A stretch of DNA of 64,000 nucleotides from positions 372,001 to 436,000 of the forward strand of contig NZ_KB899969.1 of assembly GCF_000378485.1 (NCBI RefSeq), in the 5' to 3' direction. A program made the translations under genes and the position numbers. This document shows, piece by piece, positions 14,017-23,136 of this stretch (its first letter is position 1; each line of letters opens with the position of its first letter). The DNA is from Flavobacterium rivuli WB 3.3-2 = DSM 21788. Lineage in GTDB: Bacteria > Bacteroidota > Bacteroidia > Flavobacteriales > Flavobacteriaceae. A model generated the notes under the pieces. The model was not told the origin of the DNA. It searched no databases and was given only the letters and a program-made list of their open reading frames with translations.

Positions 14017-16506
14017 TTAGAAAGTAAACTGAAGCGTAGTGTAGTACGTACGCGGGTCTGACGGTAAAATGCCCGGCCCAGGATACCCCGTTGCCCTGCG
14101 GGTAAAGTAATAATTATTGGTAAAATTGTTGATGCCGGCCTCCAGTTTAAAGCGCCTCCACTTGTAAGATGCCGAAAAATCAGCGACATAATAGGATGGT
14201 ATCTCCCCAAAAATACCGTACGGATTTTCCTGAGAATTATCTGTTGGCGTGTTGCCGGCATCTGTAAACTGAGAGGATAAGTAAGTAAGCTGCAGGCTTG
14301 CTATAAAGTTTTTATAGCCTGCGGTAGTACCGGTTTTTAAATTAAGCAACGGTACAAACTCTACATCATTACCTTTTATGTCTACATCTGCAATTCTGCT
14401 TTTTAGGTATTGAGAGTTTGTAATAGCATTGTTTACAAATACATTCCACGAGAAAGATTCGTTTTCTTTAAAGAATGTTTTTGCAATATTCCAGTCGGCC
14501 ATAATTTCCCAGCCGTAGGTAATCCCGGTGCCTATGTTTGTCCTGTAGCGCACGGGTGCACCGCCGCCGTTAGGGTTGCGTGCCTGAAACTCGCCAATCT
14601 TGTCATTATACATCAATGCATAAATGCTGGTATCAAACGAAAAGCGATCGTCTATTTTACCGCGCACCCCAACATCGGTTGTAAATCCTTTTTCGTCGGT
14701 AATGTTGGGGTCTACCACCACGCCAAGATTTGCCGTCCGGATATCGTTAAACGTAACCGATCGGTAGTTTTGCGATATGTTGCCATAAAATTCTGTGTTG
14801 GTCGTAGGCTTATAACTTAGGCCAATTCCCAGCAATATAAAGTTCCTGTTCTTTACTACATTTTCTTCGTGCCGTTCATCAAGCAGTACGTTGCCGGCGT
14901 TATCAAGATTTATCTGTCGGTAATAGCCTTCGGCCTGCGTGCGTATCGTTTCAAACCTAAAACCGGGTGTTACCGTAAATTTATTGGATAGCCTGAACAG
15001 GTTTTCCCCAAAAAACGAGAAATTTATATTAGGGTAGGTATAATCGCTCTGGCTCTTGTATAGTGGGAAGGTATTGTTGTCCTGATTAAAATCGGCACCG
15101 GTGCCACCGCTGCCGGGCCCCTGTGTTGCGGCATTACGTGCCTGATAATATTTAGCGCCTACCAGCAGGGCACTGGTATAATTCTTTATAGTATATTTTT
15201 GCAGATAGCGTGCCTCTGCACCCCAGTTTACAAATTTGCCGGTTATAAGGTCGCGTTCTGTATTGGGTACATCGGTACTAACTACGCGGTTTGCAAGAAA
15301 GCCCACCGTTTTCCTGCTGGCATCAAGGCCAAAGAGCTGCAACGAAAAATCTGACTGCTCTGTAAATTTATGCTTTAAGCGCAGGGCAAATAAATTCCAG
15401 TTAACGTCAAACCAGTTGCGGGTCCGGTTGCTCTGATACATATTTTGGTTAAATATATAATCGGTAAGTCCGCCGGGTTGTTTTGCAAGATAATCAAACA
15501 GCGTATAATCAAAATGCAGCGATGTTTTTGCCGTAAACTGGTAGTTCAGGTTGATGAAAAAATTCCTGCTGCTAAACGCCGAGTTAGCACGGAAACCATC
15601 GCCCTCTTTGTAATTAAAAAATGTATAATAGCTAAACTTGCCGTTTGTACCACTAACCGATGTAAAATTGGTAAGCAGCCCGTACGACCCTGCCGTTGCC
15701 CTTGTAACAACCTCTATGGGTTTTGCAGTGGGCAATTTTAATTTAAAATTTATAAGCCCGCCAAACTGTGTACCGTACTGCAATGATGCCGCACCGCGTA
15801 TTACCTGAATTTCTTCTAATGCTTCGGTAGGAGGGGTGTAGTAACTTTCGGGGTAGCCTAAAACATCGGCACTCATATCATAACCGTTCTGGCGGGTATT
15901 AAAGTTAGAGGTTCGGTTAGGGTCCAGGCCACGGCCGCCTATGCTTAGCTGCAGCCCCCCGTTAGAATATTCGTTTATAGTAAGCCCCACTACCTGCGCA
16001 AATATCTGGCGTGCATTATTTACAGCTTTGTTGGCCATTACTTTATCGAGTACAATGACCTCTGTTTTTTTACCGGCATATATTGCAGTTTCCTCAATAT
16101 CTTTAAGGTGGCTCAGCGCAAATAATTTGTCTTTTTCCTTTTGTATAACTACTTCATTAAGCTCTATAACCTTTTGTAAAACAATAGCTATATTACTTTG
16201 AGAAGATGAAATGGTTTGTTCCTGAAATAAATGCCCGTCTTTATAAAACGCTATCTGGTTATCGCCCTGTATAACGGTTATAGTAAAGCTGCCATCGCTA
16301 CCTGTAGTAACGCGGCTATCTGTAGTGCGGTTTATAACCTCGGCCTGTGCCAGCTTTTCGCCATCGCTATTGGTTATCGTTCCCGTAATGGATTGAGCCA
16401 TTCCTGAAACCGATAGTAATAACAGCAGGCAGCTAAAAACCTTTAATAGTATCCCGAAACGGCAGTATCCAGGTTTTATGCAAAAATGATTCATCTTGTT
16501 TAGCAA
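14017..16506 (-). CDS. TonB-dependent receptor, FecA-like
   Basis: Outer-membrane importer, 829 residues. After a signal peptide (ending SGMAQS near residue 37) comes a carboxypeptidase-like regulatory domain (about 38-110, ITGTITNSDGEKLAQAEV), then a plug (about 140-260: ARQIFAQVVGLTINEY, LSIGGRGLDPNRT, EIQVIRGAASLQYGTQFGG) and a 22-strand barrel ending YYTTLQFTF. The plug motifs resemble FecA-type siderophore receptors. The start is uncertain: the ATG at 16506 gives an unusually long N-region and overlaps the HTTM gene by 74 bases. Co-transcribed with HTTM and imelysin genes, so iron or another metal complex is the likely cargo. Confidence 0.9.
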   Translation of the reverse strand: MLNKMNHFCIKPGYCRFGILLKVFSCLLLLLSVSGMAQSITGTITNSDGEKLAQAEVINRTTDSRVTTGSDGSFTITVIQGDNQIAFYKDGHLFQEQTISSSQSNIAIVLQKVIELNEVVIQKEKDKLFALSHLKDIEETAIYAGKKTEVIVLDKVMANKAVNNARQIFAQVVGLTINEYSNGGLQLSIGGRGLDPNRTSNFNTRQNGYDMSADVLGYPESYYTPPTEALEEIQVIRGAASLQYGTQFGGLINFKLKLPTAKPIEVVTRATAGSYGLLTNFTSVSGTNGKFSYYTFFNYKEGDGFRANSAFSSRNFFINLNYQFTAKTSLHFDYTLFDYLAKQPGGLTDYIFNQNMYQSNRTRNWFDVNWNLFALRLKHKFTEQSDFSLQLFGLDASRKTVGFLANRVVSTDVPNTERDLITGKFVNWGAEARYLQKYTIKNYTSALLVGAKYYQARNAATQGPGSGGTGADFNQDNNTFPLYKSQSDYTYPNINFSFFGENLFRLSNKFTVTPGFRFETIRTQAEGYYRQINLDNAGNVLLDERHEENVVKNRNFILLGIGLSYKPTTNTEFYGNISQNYRSVTFNDIRTANLGVVVDPNITDEKGFTTDVGVRGKIDDRFSFDTSIYALMYNDKIGEFQARNPNGGGAPVRYRTNIGTGITYGWEIMADWNIAKTFFKENESFSWNVFVNNAITNSQYLKSRIADVDIKGNDVEFVPLLNLKTGTTAGYKNFIASLQLTYLSSQFTDAGNTPTDNSQENPYGIFGEIPSYYVADFSASYKWRRFKLEAGINNFTNNYYFTRRATGYPGPGILPSDPRTYYTTLQFTF

Positions 16507-17797
16507 GGTTTACGTTTGGGTCTATATATAATGTACTCAGGCGGCCGTTAAGCGCTACATAGCTGCTTACCCGTACTTCGGGGTCATGCATGCCCTGTGC
16601 CTGGTAATGGTCATGTAAAAAATGGGCATACTCCAGTATAAAATCGGGTTGGAAAGACATCTGTTTTTCCTGAAACGGTGTAAGGAACTTGCTGTTATCT
16701 ACCGTAAGCCCTTTTCCGGTTACAGGATCGGATACCATAAATTCGGCATAGCCTGCTTTTTCCATAAGCATAACGCGCCATGAAAAGCGAAAGCCTTCCT
16801 CTGCCCAGAACAATTCCTGCGGGTAAAACAGGTAGCGGAAAGGGAATGCCAGCTGCAGCAAAATGAAGGCAGCCAGGAAAGCAATCTTAAAATTGTAAAG
16901 GGGTGTATTGGCTGCAACTTTTATTCTGGCTTCCGCCGAAGGGTTGAATGGTAATTTTAAAAGCTGTGCAATGTAGCCCAACACTTTTATATGAAAACCG
17001 GCAGAGAAAAACAGTAACGACGCCACGATCATTACATACGGGAAAATACCTATAGGGAATAATATTTTTGTCAGGATATGAAAGATCACTACCAGTGCAA
17101 ACCCCAACCAACGTGTGCGTTTGTAAAGCAGCAGGAACACAATACCAAGGTCGTAAACAGCGCCTGCATAGCTAAAGGTATAAGCCACCCATTGTTTAGT
17201 AAGCAACGGACCAATTACAGGCAGATCGGCATTGCCGGGCAGCCATATTTTAAGCGGCATGGCATTAATAAGCCAGTCGGTATTAAGCTTGGCAAGGCCG
17301 GCATAAAAGTATACTATGGCAAGTAGCAGCTTAAGTATATCGGTAGTCCAGCGCGGAATTTGAGTAAAAGCCTTATTTGGGTTTTTATAGGCATCTGCCG
17401 AAAAATAAGCATTAGCAGGTAAAAAAATCATTGCAAAACTTATTACCGATACAAAGTAATAATGGTTTAGGTACGTGGTCTTATCAAGAAGCTCGGTATA
17501 GGTAAACGTGAGGAAGAACAATATTATAGATAACCTGTATTTATAACCCACCGCTACCATAAGTGCCGATAGCCCACATACTATAAATGCTGCATAAGTA
17601 AACACGCCATAGGGTTTTACCCAGCTAAAACCATAGTAAGTAAAATGAAAAACAGGCTTTATGTAAAACTTATCTATCCAGCCATAGCTCATAAAACGAA
17701 CAATGCCAAAAAACATCATAAGCCCAAACGCCAGCCTGAAAAAGGCCAGCGTAGCAGCATGAGTGTAAGTGTTTAAATATGCCCTTATGTGTAGCAT
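16433..17797 (-). CDS. HTTM-domain multi-pass membrane protein
   Basis: 454 residues with about ten hydrophobic segments between residues 15 and 310, then a soluble C-terminal part (about 320-454). The segment LLDKTTYLNHYYFV is the best-known HTTM (vitamin K-dependent gamma-carboxylase-like) signature, and the later IFHILTKILFPIGIFPYVM helix also fits. Bacterial HTTM proteins are of unknown function; many sit in imelysin/iron clusters, as here. It follows the imelysin gene by 3 bases and overlaps the receptor gene by 74, pointing to a tight operon. Confidence 0.85.
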   Translation of the reverse strand: MLHIRAYLNTYTHAATLAFFRLAFGLMMFFGIVRFMSYGWIDKFYIKPVFHFTYYGFSWVKPYGVFTYAAFIVCGLSALMVAVGYKYRLSIILFFLTFTYTELLDKTTYLNHYYFVSVISFAMIFLPANAYFSADAYKNPNKAFTQIPRWTTDILKLLLAIVYFYAGLAKLNTDWLINAMPLKIWLPGNADLPVIGPLLTKQWVAYTFSYAGAVYDLGIVFLLLYKRTRWLGFALVVIFHILTKILFPIGIFPYVMIVASLLFFSAGFHIKVLGYIAQLLKLPFNPSAEARIKVAANTPLYNFKIAFLAAFILLQLAFPFRYLFYPQELFWAEEGFRFSWRVMLMEKAGYAEFMVSDPVTGKGLTVDNSKFLTPFQEKQMSFQPDFILEYAHFLHDHYQAQGMHDPEVRVSSYVALNGRLSTLYIDPNVNLAKQDESFLHKTWILPFRDTIKGF

Positions 17798-17800
17798 GGT

Positions 17801-18913
17801 TTAGTCGCCATCGCCATCTACATAATCAATAGGAATATGCAGTGCGTTAAGCATGTCTACTTTTGTAAATATTACAACCTGCTGTACAGCATTGTAAGCA
17901 TTTACGGCAGCAGTATTATCTGTAGTAATTTGTTGCGAGAGGTTATTGTTTAATCCGTTTACGGCTGTAATGGCAGCAGCATATTTACTGTTTATTACGC
18001 CACTAAGCGGTGTACTGCCGCCTGCACTTACAGCATCAAGATAGCCTTTAAGGCCCGGCCCTTCTGCACCGGTAGTAAAGTTTTTGCCGTTAAAAAAGTC
18101 CTGAGATGCTTTAATGGCATCAAGCAGTAATTCTTTACTAACGTCTTTTTTGTAAAATGCCTCCACTTTATCTGGGTAGGTAGTACCATTACTAAAAAGG
18201 CCGGCGGGTACGCCCAGTTTAGGGAAACGCACATCTTTTTCGTAATTTTTAATAAAATTATTGGTTGTCTGTCCTACTGCACCACTTATAGAGGTGGTGG
18301 TGTTTGCAATATATGTTGCACGGTAACCGCCATTCCAGTCGGCTACAATAGCATCGGCGGTAGTTTTAATGCGGGCAACCACATCGGTAACATATTTTTT
18401 GTAGCCTGTTGCACGGGCATTGGTAGTATAAAAAGAAACTATAGCATCATCTGTAGTGCCAAGGCCGTTTATTAAAAAATCTAATGCGGGAAAGCCCTGT
18501 TTGGCATACTGTACGGGCTGTGTAAGCACGTAGTTGCCCGATGCTATATTTGCAGTAATACCTGCGGCATCTGTAGGGAAGATGTTGGTAGATTCTATTA
18601 AGTAAAGTTCCGATGCTTTACCTATATCATGTATGCCTACATACTGGTATGCCTTATAAGCAGCAAGCCATGATGCCCTTAATGCTATTAGGTTTTCTGT
18701 AGTAGGGGTAGTTGTATAAGTAGCTGTTTTTTCGGATAATGCATTTACTTCAGCCTGGTAGTTTGTAAAAGCAGGTATAATAATATTATCTGCCCAGCCA
18801 GTTAGCAAAGCTGTCCTGTCGTAACTGCCGGATGTAACTGCTTCATTACTGTCGCCGGAGGAGCATCCTGCTGCAAATGCAATGACTGCAAACGCTATAA
18901 ATAATTTTTTCAT
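17801..18913 (-). CDS. Imelysin family lipoprotein (degenerate GxHxxE)
   Basis: 370 residues from the ATG at 18913, chosen because MKKLFIAFAVIAFAAGC is a clean lipoprotein signal (Cys17). Imelysin (peptidase M75/IrpA) fold with the helical bundle start WADNIIIPAFTNYQ. The usual GxHxxE metal motif is replaced by GFPALD (140-145), so both metal-type ligands are missing, while the divergent partner at 19078 keeps it. It starts the operon imelysin-HTTM-TonB receptor. Probably iron-related in the periplasm; whether it still binds metal is doubtful. Confidence 0.88.
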   Translation of the reverse strand: MKKLFIAFAVIAFAAGCSSGDSNEAVTSGSYDRTALLTGWADNIIIPAFTNYQAEVNALSEKTATYTTTPTTENLIALRASWLAAYKAYQYVGIHDIGKASELYLIESTNIFPTDAAGITANIASGNYVLTQPVQYAKQGFPALDFLINGLGTTDDAIVSFYTTNARATGYKKYVTDVVARIKTTADAIVADWNGGYRATYIANTTTSISGAVGQTTNNFIKNYEKDVRFPKLGVPAGLFSNGTTYPDKVEAFYKKDVSKELLLDAIKASQDFFNGKNFTTGAEGPGLKGYLDAVSAGGSTPLSGVINSKYAAAITAVNGLNNNLSQQITTDNTAAVNAYNAVQQVVIFTKVDMLNALHIPIDYVDGDGD

Positions 18914-18952
18914 TGTAAAAATTTTGGCAAAAGTATGAAACATCATGTACTT

Positions 18953-18971
18953 ATGTATATTAATTCTAAAT
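18953..18971. promoter_or_regulatory. Fur-box-like site in the divergent imelysin promoter
   Basis: ATGTATATTAATTCTAAAT matches 13906-13924 at 15 of 19 positions and lies 40 bases before the ATG at 18913, the same spacing as the two other copies. The minus-strand -7 box TACTTTTG lies between it and the gene. It is also upstream of the plus-strand imelysin gene. Confidence 0.5.
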
Positions 18972-19037
18972 AATTTTACCTTAGAGGCAAAATTTGGGAG
19001 TCTTTTATTTGGTCATGTATTAAAAGTTTCTAATTTT

Positions 19038-19045
19038 GCGTTGTT
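19038..19045 (+). promoter_or_regulatory. -7 promoter box of the plus-strand imelysin gene
   Basis: TAATTTTG near 19031-19038 matches TAnnTTTG and lies about 40 bases before the ATG at 19078. The exact boundaries given are approximate. Confidence 0.35.
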
Positions 19046-19077
19046 TTTAATAAATCTAAATAAGAAAACACAAAACC

Positions 19078-20283
19078 ATGAAGAAAATTTCCCTTAGCCT
19101 AACGCTTCTTGCTGCAACCGGCTTGTTTGTGGCTGCATGTAGTGATGACGACAATAATAATATTACAAATAACGATGCTACAAAAGCTACAGTTGTAGAA
19201 AACTATGCTAACATTGTTTATGCAAATTATAAAGATGCTTATGATGATGCGGTAGAACTTAAAACTGCAATCAACGCTTTTACGGCAAGCCCTACAGATG
19301 CTAATTTTACTATTGCAAAAACAAAATGGAGAGAATCAAGAGAAACTTATGGTACTACAGAGGCTTTTCGTTTTGCTAATGGCCCCATTGATAACGAACT
19401 TGAGTATGATGCTCCGGAAGGGTTGCTTAACTCATGGCCGCTTGATGAAAATTATATTGATTATGTATTAAATACCGAAACGAATACAATAGAGAATGGC
19501 GGTATTATTAATAGGGCAGATTTATATCCTAACATTACTAAACAATTACTTGAAGAGCTTAACGGTGCAGAAAGTGAAGCAAGTGTAAGTGTGGGTTACC
19601 ACGCTATAGAGTTTTTACTATGGGGCCAGGATTTAACGGCACCATCTGAAAATAAACCCGGACAAAGGGTTTATACTGATTATGTAGATAATGGTACTAC
19701 AGCAGATAACGAAGGAAGAAGACGTGATTACCTTAATATTTGTGCAGATTTACTAATTGATAACCTTAATTATTTAGTGCAGGAATGGAAACCGGGTGGG
19801 TCTTACAGAACAACTTTTCTTGCCCTTGATAAAGATGTGGCCCTTGTAAATATATACCTTGGTATTGTAACATTGTCTGACTCTGAACTTCCTACAGAAC
19901 GTATGACGGTTGCCCTGCTTAACCAAAGCCAGGAAGATGAGCATTCTTGCTTTAGCGATAATACCCACCGTGATATTGCACTTAACCTGCAAGGCATTAT
20001 TAATGTTTACGAAGGTAAATATGGCAATATAGACGGGCCTTCTCTGCAAGACCTTGTTAAGGCTGCAAATAATGATATTTCGACTACTACAGATACATCC
20101 ATAGCCGGTGCAAAAACTAAAGTTTCTGCAATATTAATACCGTTTGACTTAGCAATTGATGGTGGTGAAACATCTGTAGAAGGTGCTAAGGTAAAGGTTG
20201 CTGCACAGCAAATACGCACAATGTCTCAAAACTTCCTTGCCGGGGCATTTGCCCTTGGACTTGAAGTAAATCCGGCAGAATAA
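19078..20283 (+). CDS. Imelysin family lipoprotein
   Basis: 401 residues. Lipoprotein signal with Cys21 (LFVAAC) followed by an Asp/Asn-rich linker. Peptidase M75/imelysin fold with the intact GxHxxE motif GYHAIE (173-178) and the conserved DLLIDNL..YLVQEW helix. Related proteins (IrpA, EfeO-like) act in periplasmic iron uptake; proteolysis is not established for most. Divergent from the first imelysin gene and followed by the dihaem oxidoreductase gene, a pairing common in this phylum. Confidence 0.92.
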   Translation: MKKISLSLTLLAATGLFVAACSDDDNNNITNNDATKATVVENYANIVYANYKDAYDDAVELKTAINAFTASPTDANFTIAKTKWRESRETYGTTEAFRFANGPIDNELEYDAPEGLLNSWPLDENYIDYVLNTETNTIENGGIINRADLYPNITKQLLEELNGAESEASVSVGYHAIEFLLWGQDLTAPSENKPGQRVYTDYVDNGTTADNEGRRRDYLNICADLLIDNLNYLVQEWKPGGSYRTTFLALDKDVALVNIYLGIVTLSDSELPTERMTVALLNQSQEDEHSCFSDNTHRDIALNLQGIINVYEGKYGNIDGPSLQDLVKAANNDISTTTDTSIAGAKTKVSAILIPFDLAIDGGETSVEGAKVKVAAQQIRTMSQNFLAGAFALGLEVNPAE

Positions 20284-20301
20284 TTTTTTTTAGCTTATAA
20301 T

Positions 20302-20333
20302 AAAAGAGTGCCGTATATTTGCGGCACTCTTTT
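20302..20333 (+). terminator. Terminator after imelysin, with a promoter box in its loop
   Basis: 12-bp perfect stem AAAAGAGTGCCG (20302-20313) / CGGCACTCTTTT (20322-20333), followed by T-rich sequence. The 8-base loop is TATATTTG, a perfect -7 box, 27 bases before the next ATG, so the same site may start transcription of the dihaem gene. Confidence 0.7.
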
Positions 20334-20347
20334 GTGTTTTTAATACC

Positions 20348-21748
20348 ATGAATAAAAAACTGATTTCCTGCCTGTTAGTCCTGTCTTTTTATATTACGGG
20401 ATGCAGCAAAAATGAAGATGAGTATGTGCCGCTAACTGCAGAAGAAGGTGAGCAATACTCCGGAGGGACATCAACTGTACGAAATGCCACCCAGGAGGCT
20501 TTTGGCTTTGCAAGTACCACATTAACATCTTCTCAGCAGGACGATTTTGGTGTAGGAAACTCATTGTTTCGCTTAAGTTGGGTTTCTGCACCATCATCTA
20601 CCACCGCACGCGACGGGCTTGGGCCTTTTTATAATGCTACCTCATGTTCTAACTGTCATTTTAAAGATGGCCGCGGCCGCCCGCCTGCCTTTGATGGCGA
20701 ATTTGGCAAGGGCCTGCTTTTGCGCCTTAGCATGCCGGGTATGGATGCTCATGGCGGCTCACTGCCAGATCCTGTTTATGGGCATCAGTTGCAGGACAAT
20801 GCCATTATAGGCCCCGTTGTAAAAGGACATATAGGTATTACCTATCAAACCATTGTGGAAACCTTTGACGATGGTACTACTGTAAATTTACAAAAACCAA
20901 TATATCGTATAGATAATTTAGGGTATGGCAACCTTGATAATGGAGTGCTGTTTTCGCCCCGTATAGCTAATCAGATTGTAGGACTTGGCCTTCTGGAGGC
21001 TGTGCCGCAGGCAACACTTTTAAGCTTTGCCGATGAGTTTGACAGTGATGGCAATGGTATATCCGGCCGTGCAAACTATGTGTATGATATAGAGAGTAAT
21101 TCTTTAAAAATGGGACGTTTTGGCTGGAAAGCAAATCAGCCCAGTGTAAAGCAACAGGTTGCTGCAGCATTTTCCGGAGACTTAGGTATTACATCATATC
21201 TTTTTCCTAACGAACTATGCCCGCCCGGTGTTGATTGTGGCGCTATACCTAATGGTGGCAGCCCCGAAATTCCCGATCTTAATTTTAACCGTGTTGTACT
21301 TTACAGCCAGGTATTATCTGTGCCTATCAGGCGCAATTATAATGACCAGAATGTATTAAGGGGTAAGCAAATTTTTGGAGAGCTAAATTGCGTGGCCTGC
21401 CATATACCTAAAATGCAAACCGGTAACGACCATGTACTTACAGGCATGCGTAACCAAACCATTAGGCCATATACCGATTTGCTTTTGCATGATATGGGGA
21501 CTGCCCTTGCAGATAATGCCCCTGATTTTCTTGCTACCGGCAGCGAGTGGCGCACCCCGCCATTATGGGGTATGGGGCTGGTTAGGGTTGTAAATGGGCA
21601 TACCACGCTTATGCACGATGGGCGTGCCAGCAATGCTACCGAGGCTATACTATGGCATGGTGGCGAGGCAGAACAAGCTAAACAAAAATTTAAGAAACTA
21701 TCGGCTAAAGACAGGGAAGACCTGTTGGCTTTCCTTAACTCACTATAA
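20348..21748 (+). CDS. Di-haem oxidoreductase (putative peroxidase / thiol oxidoreductase-like)
   Basis: 466 residues with a lipoprotein-type signal (SFYITGC). Two haem-c sites are visible: CSNCH at 100-104 and CVACH at 348-352. The surrounding sequence (LGPFYNATSCSNCHFKDGRGRPP, DLLLHDMGTAL and WRTPPLWG motifs, quoted in parts) is that of the DHOR family (COG3488), periplasmic dihaem proteins regularly found beside imelysins. Catalytic reaction is not established; a redox step in iron handling is the usual guess. Needs the cytochrome c maturation system, not in this window. Confidence 0.92.
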   Translation: MNKKLISCLLVLSFYITGCSKNEDEYVPLTAEEGEQYSGGTSTVRNATQEAFGFASTTLTSSQQDDFGVGNSLFRLSWVSAPSSTTARDGLGPFYNATSCSNCHFKDGRGRPPAFDGEFGKGLLLRLSMPGMDAHGGSLPDPVYGHQLQDNAIIGPVVKGHIGITYQTIVETFDDGTTVNLQKPIYRIDNLGYGNLDNGVLFSPRIANQIVGLGLLEAVPQATLLSFADEFDSDGNGISGRANYVYDIESNSLKMGRFGWKANQPSVKQQVAAAFSGDLGITSYLFPNELCPPGVDCGAIPNGGSPEIPDLNFNRVVLYSQVLSVPIRRNYNDQNVLRGKQIFGELNCVACHIPKMQTGNDHVLTGMRNQTIRPYTDLLLHDMGTALADNAPDFLATGSEWRTPPLWGMGLVRVVNGHTTLMHDGRASNATEAILWHGGEAEQAKQKFKKLSAKDREDLLAFLNSL

Positions 21749-21754
21749 TTAATG

Positions 21755-21780
21755 ATCCCGGCAAACCAGCCGGGATTTAT
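21755..21780. terminator. Bidirectional terminator between dihaem and TPR genes
   Basis: ATCCCGGC (21755-21762) pairs with GCCGGGAT (21769-21776); T-rich on the plus side and overlapping the stop of the convergent minus-strand gene. Confidence 0.75.
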
Positions 21781-22367
21781 TTTTTATTGCAAAGCTTCTT
21801 TATATTCCGCTCACTCTTTACATCACCAAGTTTCAGCGCTGTATGTAAATCTTCGCAGCCTTCATCATTCAGCCCCATTTTAATTTTACTTATCCCACGA
21901 TTGTTATAAGCCTCGGCATACTTAGGGTCTAAATCTATTGCGGCAGAATAGTCTCTTATAGCACCCTGAAAATTAAGCATGTAATTTTTACATATCCCGC
22001 GATTATTATAGGCATATACATTTTTAGGGTCAAGGTCTATAACCTTATCAAAGTCGCGTTCAGCTTCTTTAAGCAGGCTGAGGTCTAATTTTGCAAGGCC
22101 ACGGTTGTACCATGCTTTTATATAATCAGGATTAATGTCTATAGTTTTATTATAATCTGTAATAGCTCCCTGAAGGTCAAAATAGTCCTGGCGCAGGCCG
22201 CCACGTTTATAATAATATTCGGCAGGGCTTGTTACAGAGTCATTTTCTTTATTGTAATTTTTAAGCGCCTTATTGTATTTCTTTAAAAGATTTGGGTCGC
22301 TTTTGTTAACTTGTGCGTAAGATATAAATGTGGTAAGCAACAGGATACAGGCAAAGGTTTTTATCAT
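21777..22367 (-). CDS. Secreted tetratricopeptide-repeat protein
   Basis: 196 residues from the ATG at 22367, which begins the signal peptide MIKTFACILLLTTFISYAQ. After a charged linker there are about four TPR units (A-x-x-D-Y/F-x-K-x-I-D-x-x-P-x-x-x-x-A-Y/W-x-N-R-G), giving a helical protein-protein interaction surface in the periplasm. No enzymatic domain. Monocistronic and convergent with the dihaem gene. Confidence 0.85.
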   Translation of the reverse strand: MIKTFACILLLTTFISYAQVNKSDPNLLKKYNKALKNYNKENDSVTSPAEYYYKRGGLRQDYFDLQGAITDYNKTIDINPDYIKAWYNRGLAKLDLSLLKEAERDFDKVIDLDPKNVYAYNNRGICKNYMLNFQGAIRDYSAAIDLDPKYAEAYNNRGISKIKMGLNDEGCEDLHTALKLGDVKSERNIKKLCNKK

Positions 22368-22468
22368 GGCATTGTAATTGTTATTACTAAATAAATAATT
22401 TAAACTCAAATGTAGTATAACTTGGTATGATTGCGTTTATTTGCCATAAAAACCTTACTTTTAATTTT

Positions 22469-22957
22469 ATGAAATTAGCGTCGCTGTGTTTTCTGTTGCT
22501 TTTTATAAACCCTGTCCCGGAGTTGTCTACCCTTCGTGCACATTATGTTAGCGCAGCAACATCTCAGGTAAGCGCAGATGCCTTTTATAAAACCCTCGAA
22601 AACATAAACGAAAACCACGATAATCATACTATTTTAGCTTATAAAGCAGCATCTATAGTACTATTAGCCAAGTATGAAAGCGGCCTGTTTAGTAAAACAC
22701 GCCTTTTTAACCGCGGTACCTCTTTATTAGAGCTTGCCATAAAAAAAGCACCCGATAATTATGAGGCTCGGCTTATTCGCCTTAACATACAGGATAATGT
22801 ACCCTGGATAACCGGTTATACTGGAGATATTAAAGAAGATAAAGCATTCCTTATAAAAAATTATGCTTCTCAACCGGATGATTTAAAAGCGTTTACCAAA
22901 GCATACATCATGCAATGTGATGCTTTTAAGGCTAAAGAGAAAATAGCATTCAATTAA
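22469..22957 (+). CDS. Hypothetical periplasmic TPR-like helical protein
   Basis: 162 residues from the ATG at 22469 (signal peptide MKLASLCFLLLFINP); the upstream in-frame ATG at 22427 would precede the signal with non-hydrophobic residues. The mature part is helical: AYKAASIVLLAKY, LLELAIKKAPDNYEARLIRLNIQ. This resembles TPR packing but no clear repeat count. Divergent from the TPR gene, with terminator at 22984. Function unknown. Confidence 0.65.
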   Translation: MKLASLCFLLLFINPVPELSTLRAHYVSAATSQVSADAFYKTLENINENHDNHTILAYKAASIVLLAKYESGLFSKTRLFNRGTSLLELAIKKAPDNYEARLIRLNIQDNVPWITGYTGDIKEDKAFLIKNYASQPDDLKAFTKAYIMQCDAFKAKEKIAFN

Positions 22958-22983
22958 CATTTATCATAAATATAATACATCAA

Positions 22984-23008
22984 ATACAGCTTAGGCTGTA
23001 TTTTTTTT
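22984..23008 (+). terminator. Rho-independent terminator
   Basis: ATACAGC (22984-22990), loop TTAG, GCTGTAT (22995-23001), then eight T's. Ends the 22469-22957 gene. Confidence 0.85.
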
Positions 23009-23109
23009 GTCCCGTTTTGTCGTAAATGCAAATTCTCGGTAAGAGCCTGCAAATTCTAAATCAAAGCCGCCGTTGGCTTATATTTTTAATTTAGGGCCTT
23101 ATGGTTAAA

Positions 23110-23117
23110 TACTTTTG
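23110..23117 (+). promoter_or_regulatory. -7 box of the six-gene envelope operon
   Basis: TACTTTTG, a perfect TAnnTTTG, 20 bases before the ATG at 23137. Confidence 0.5.
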
Positions 23118-23136
23118 AGCAGGAAAATAAATAACC

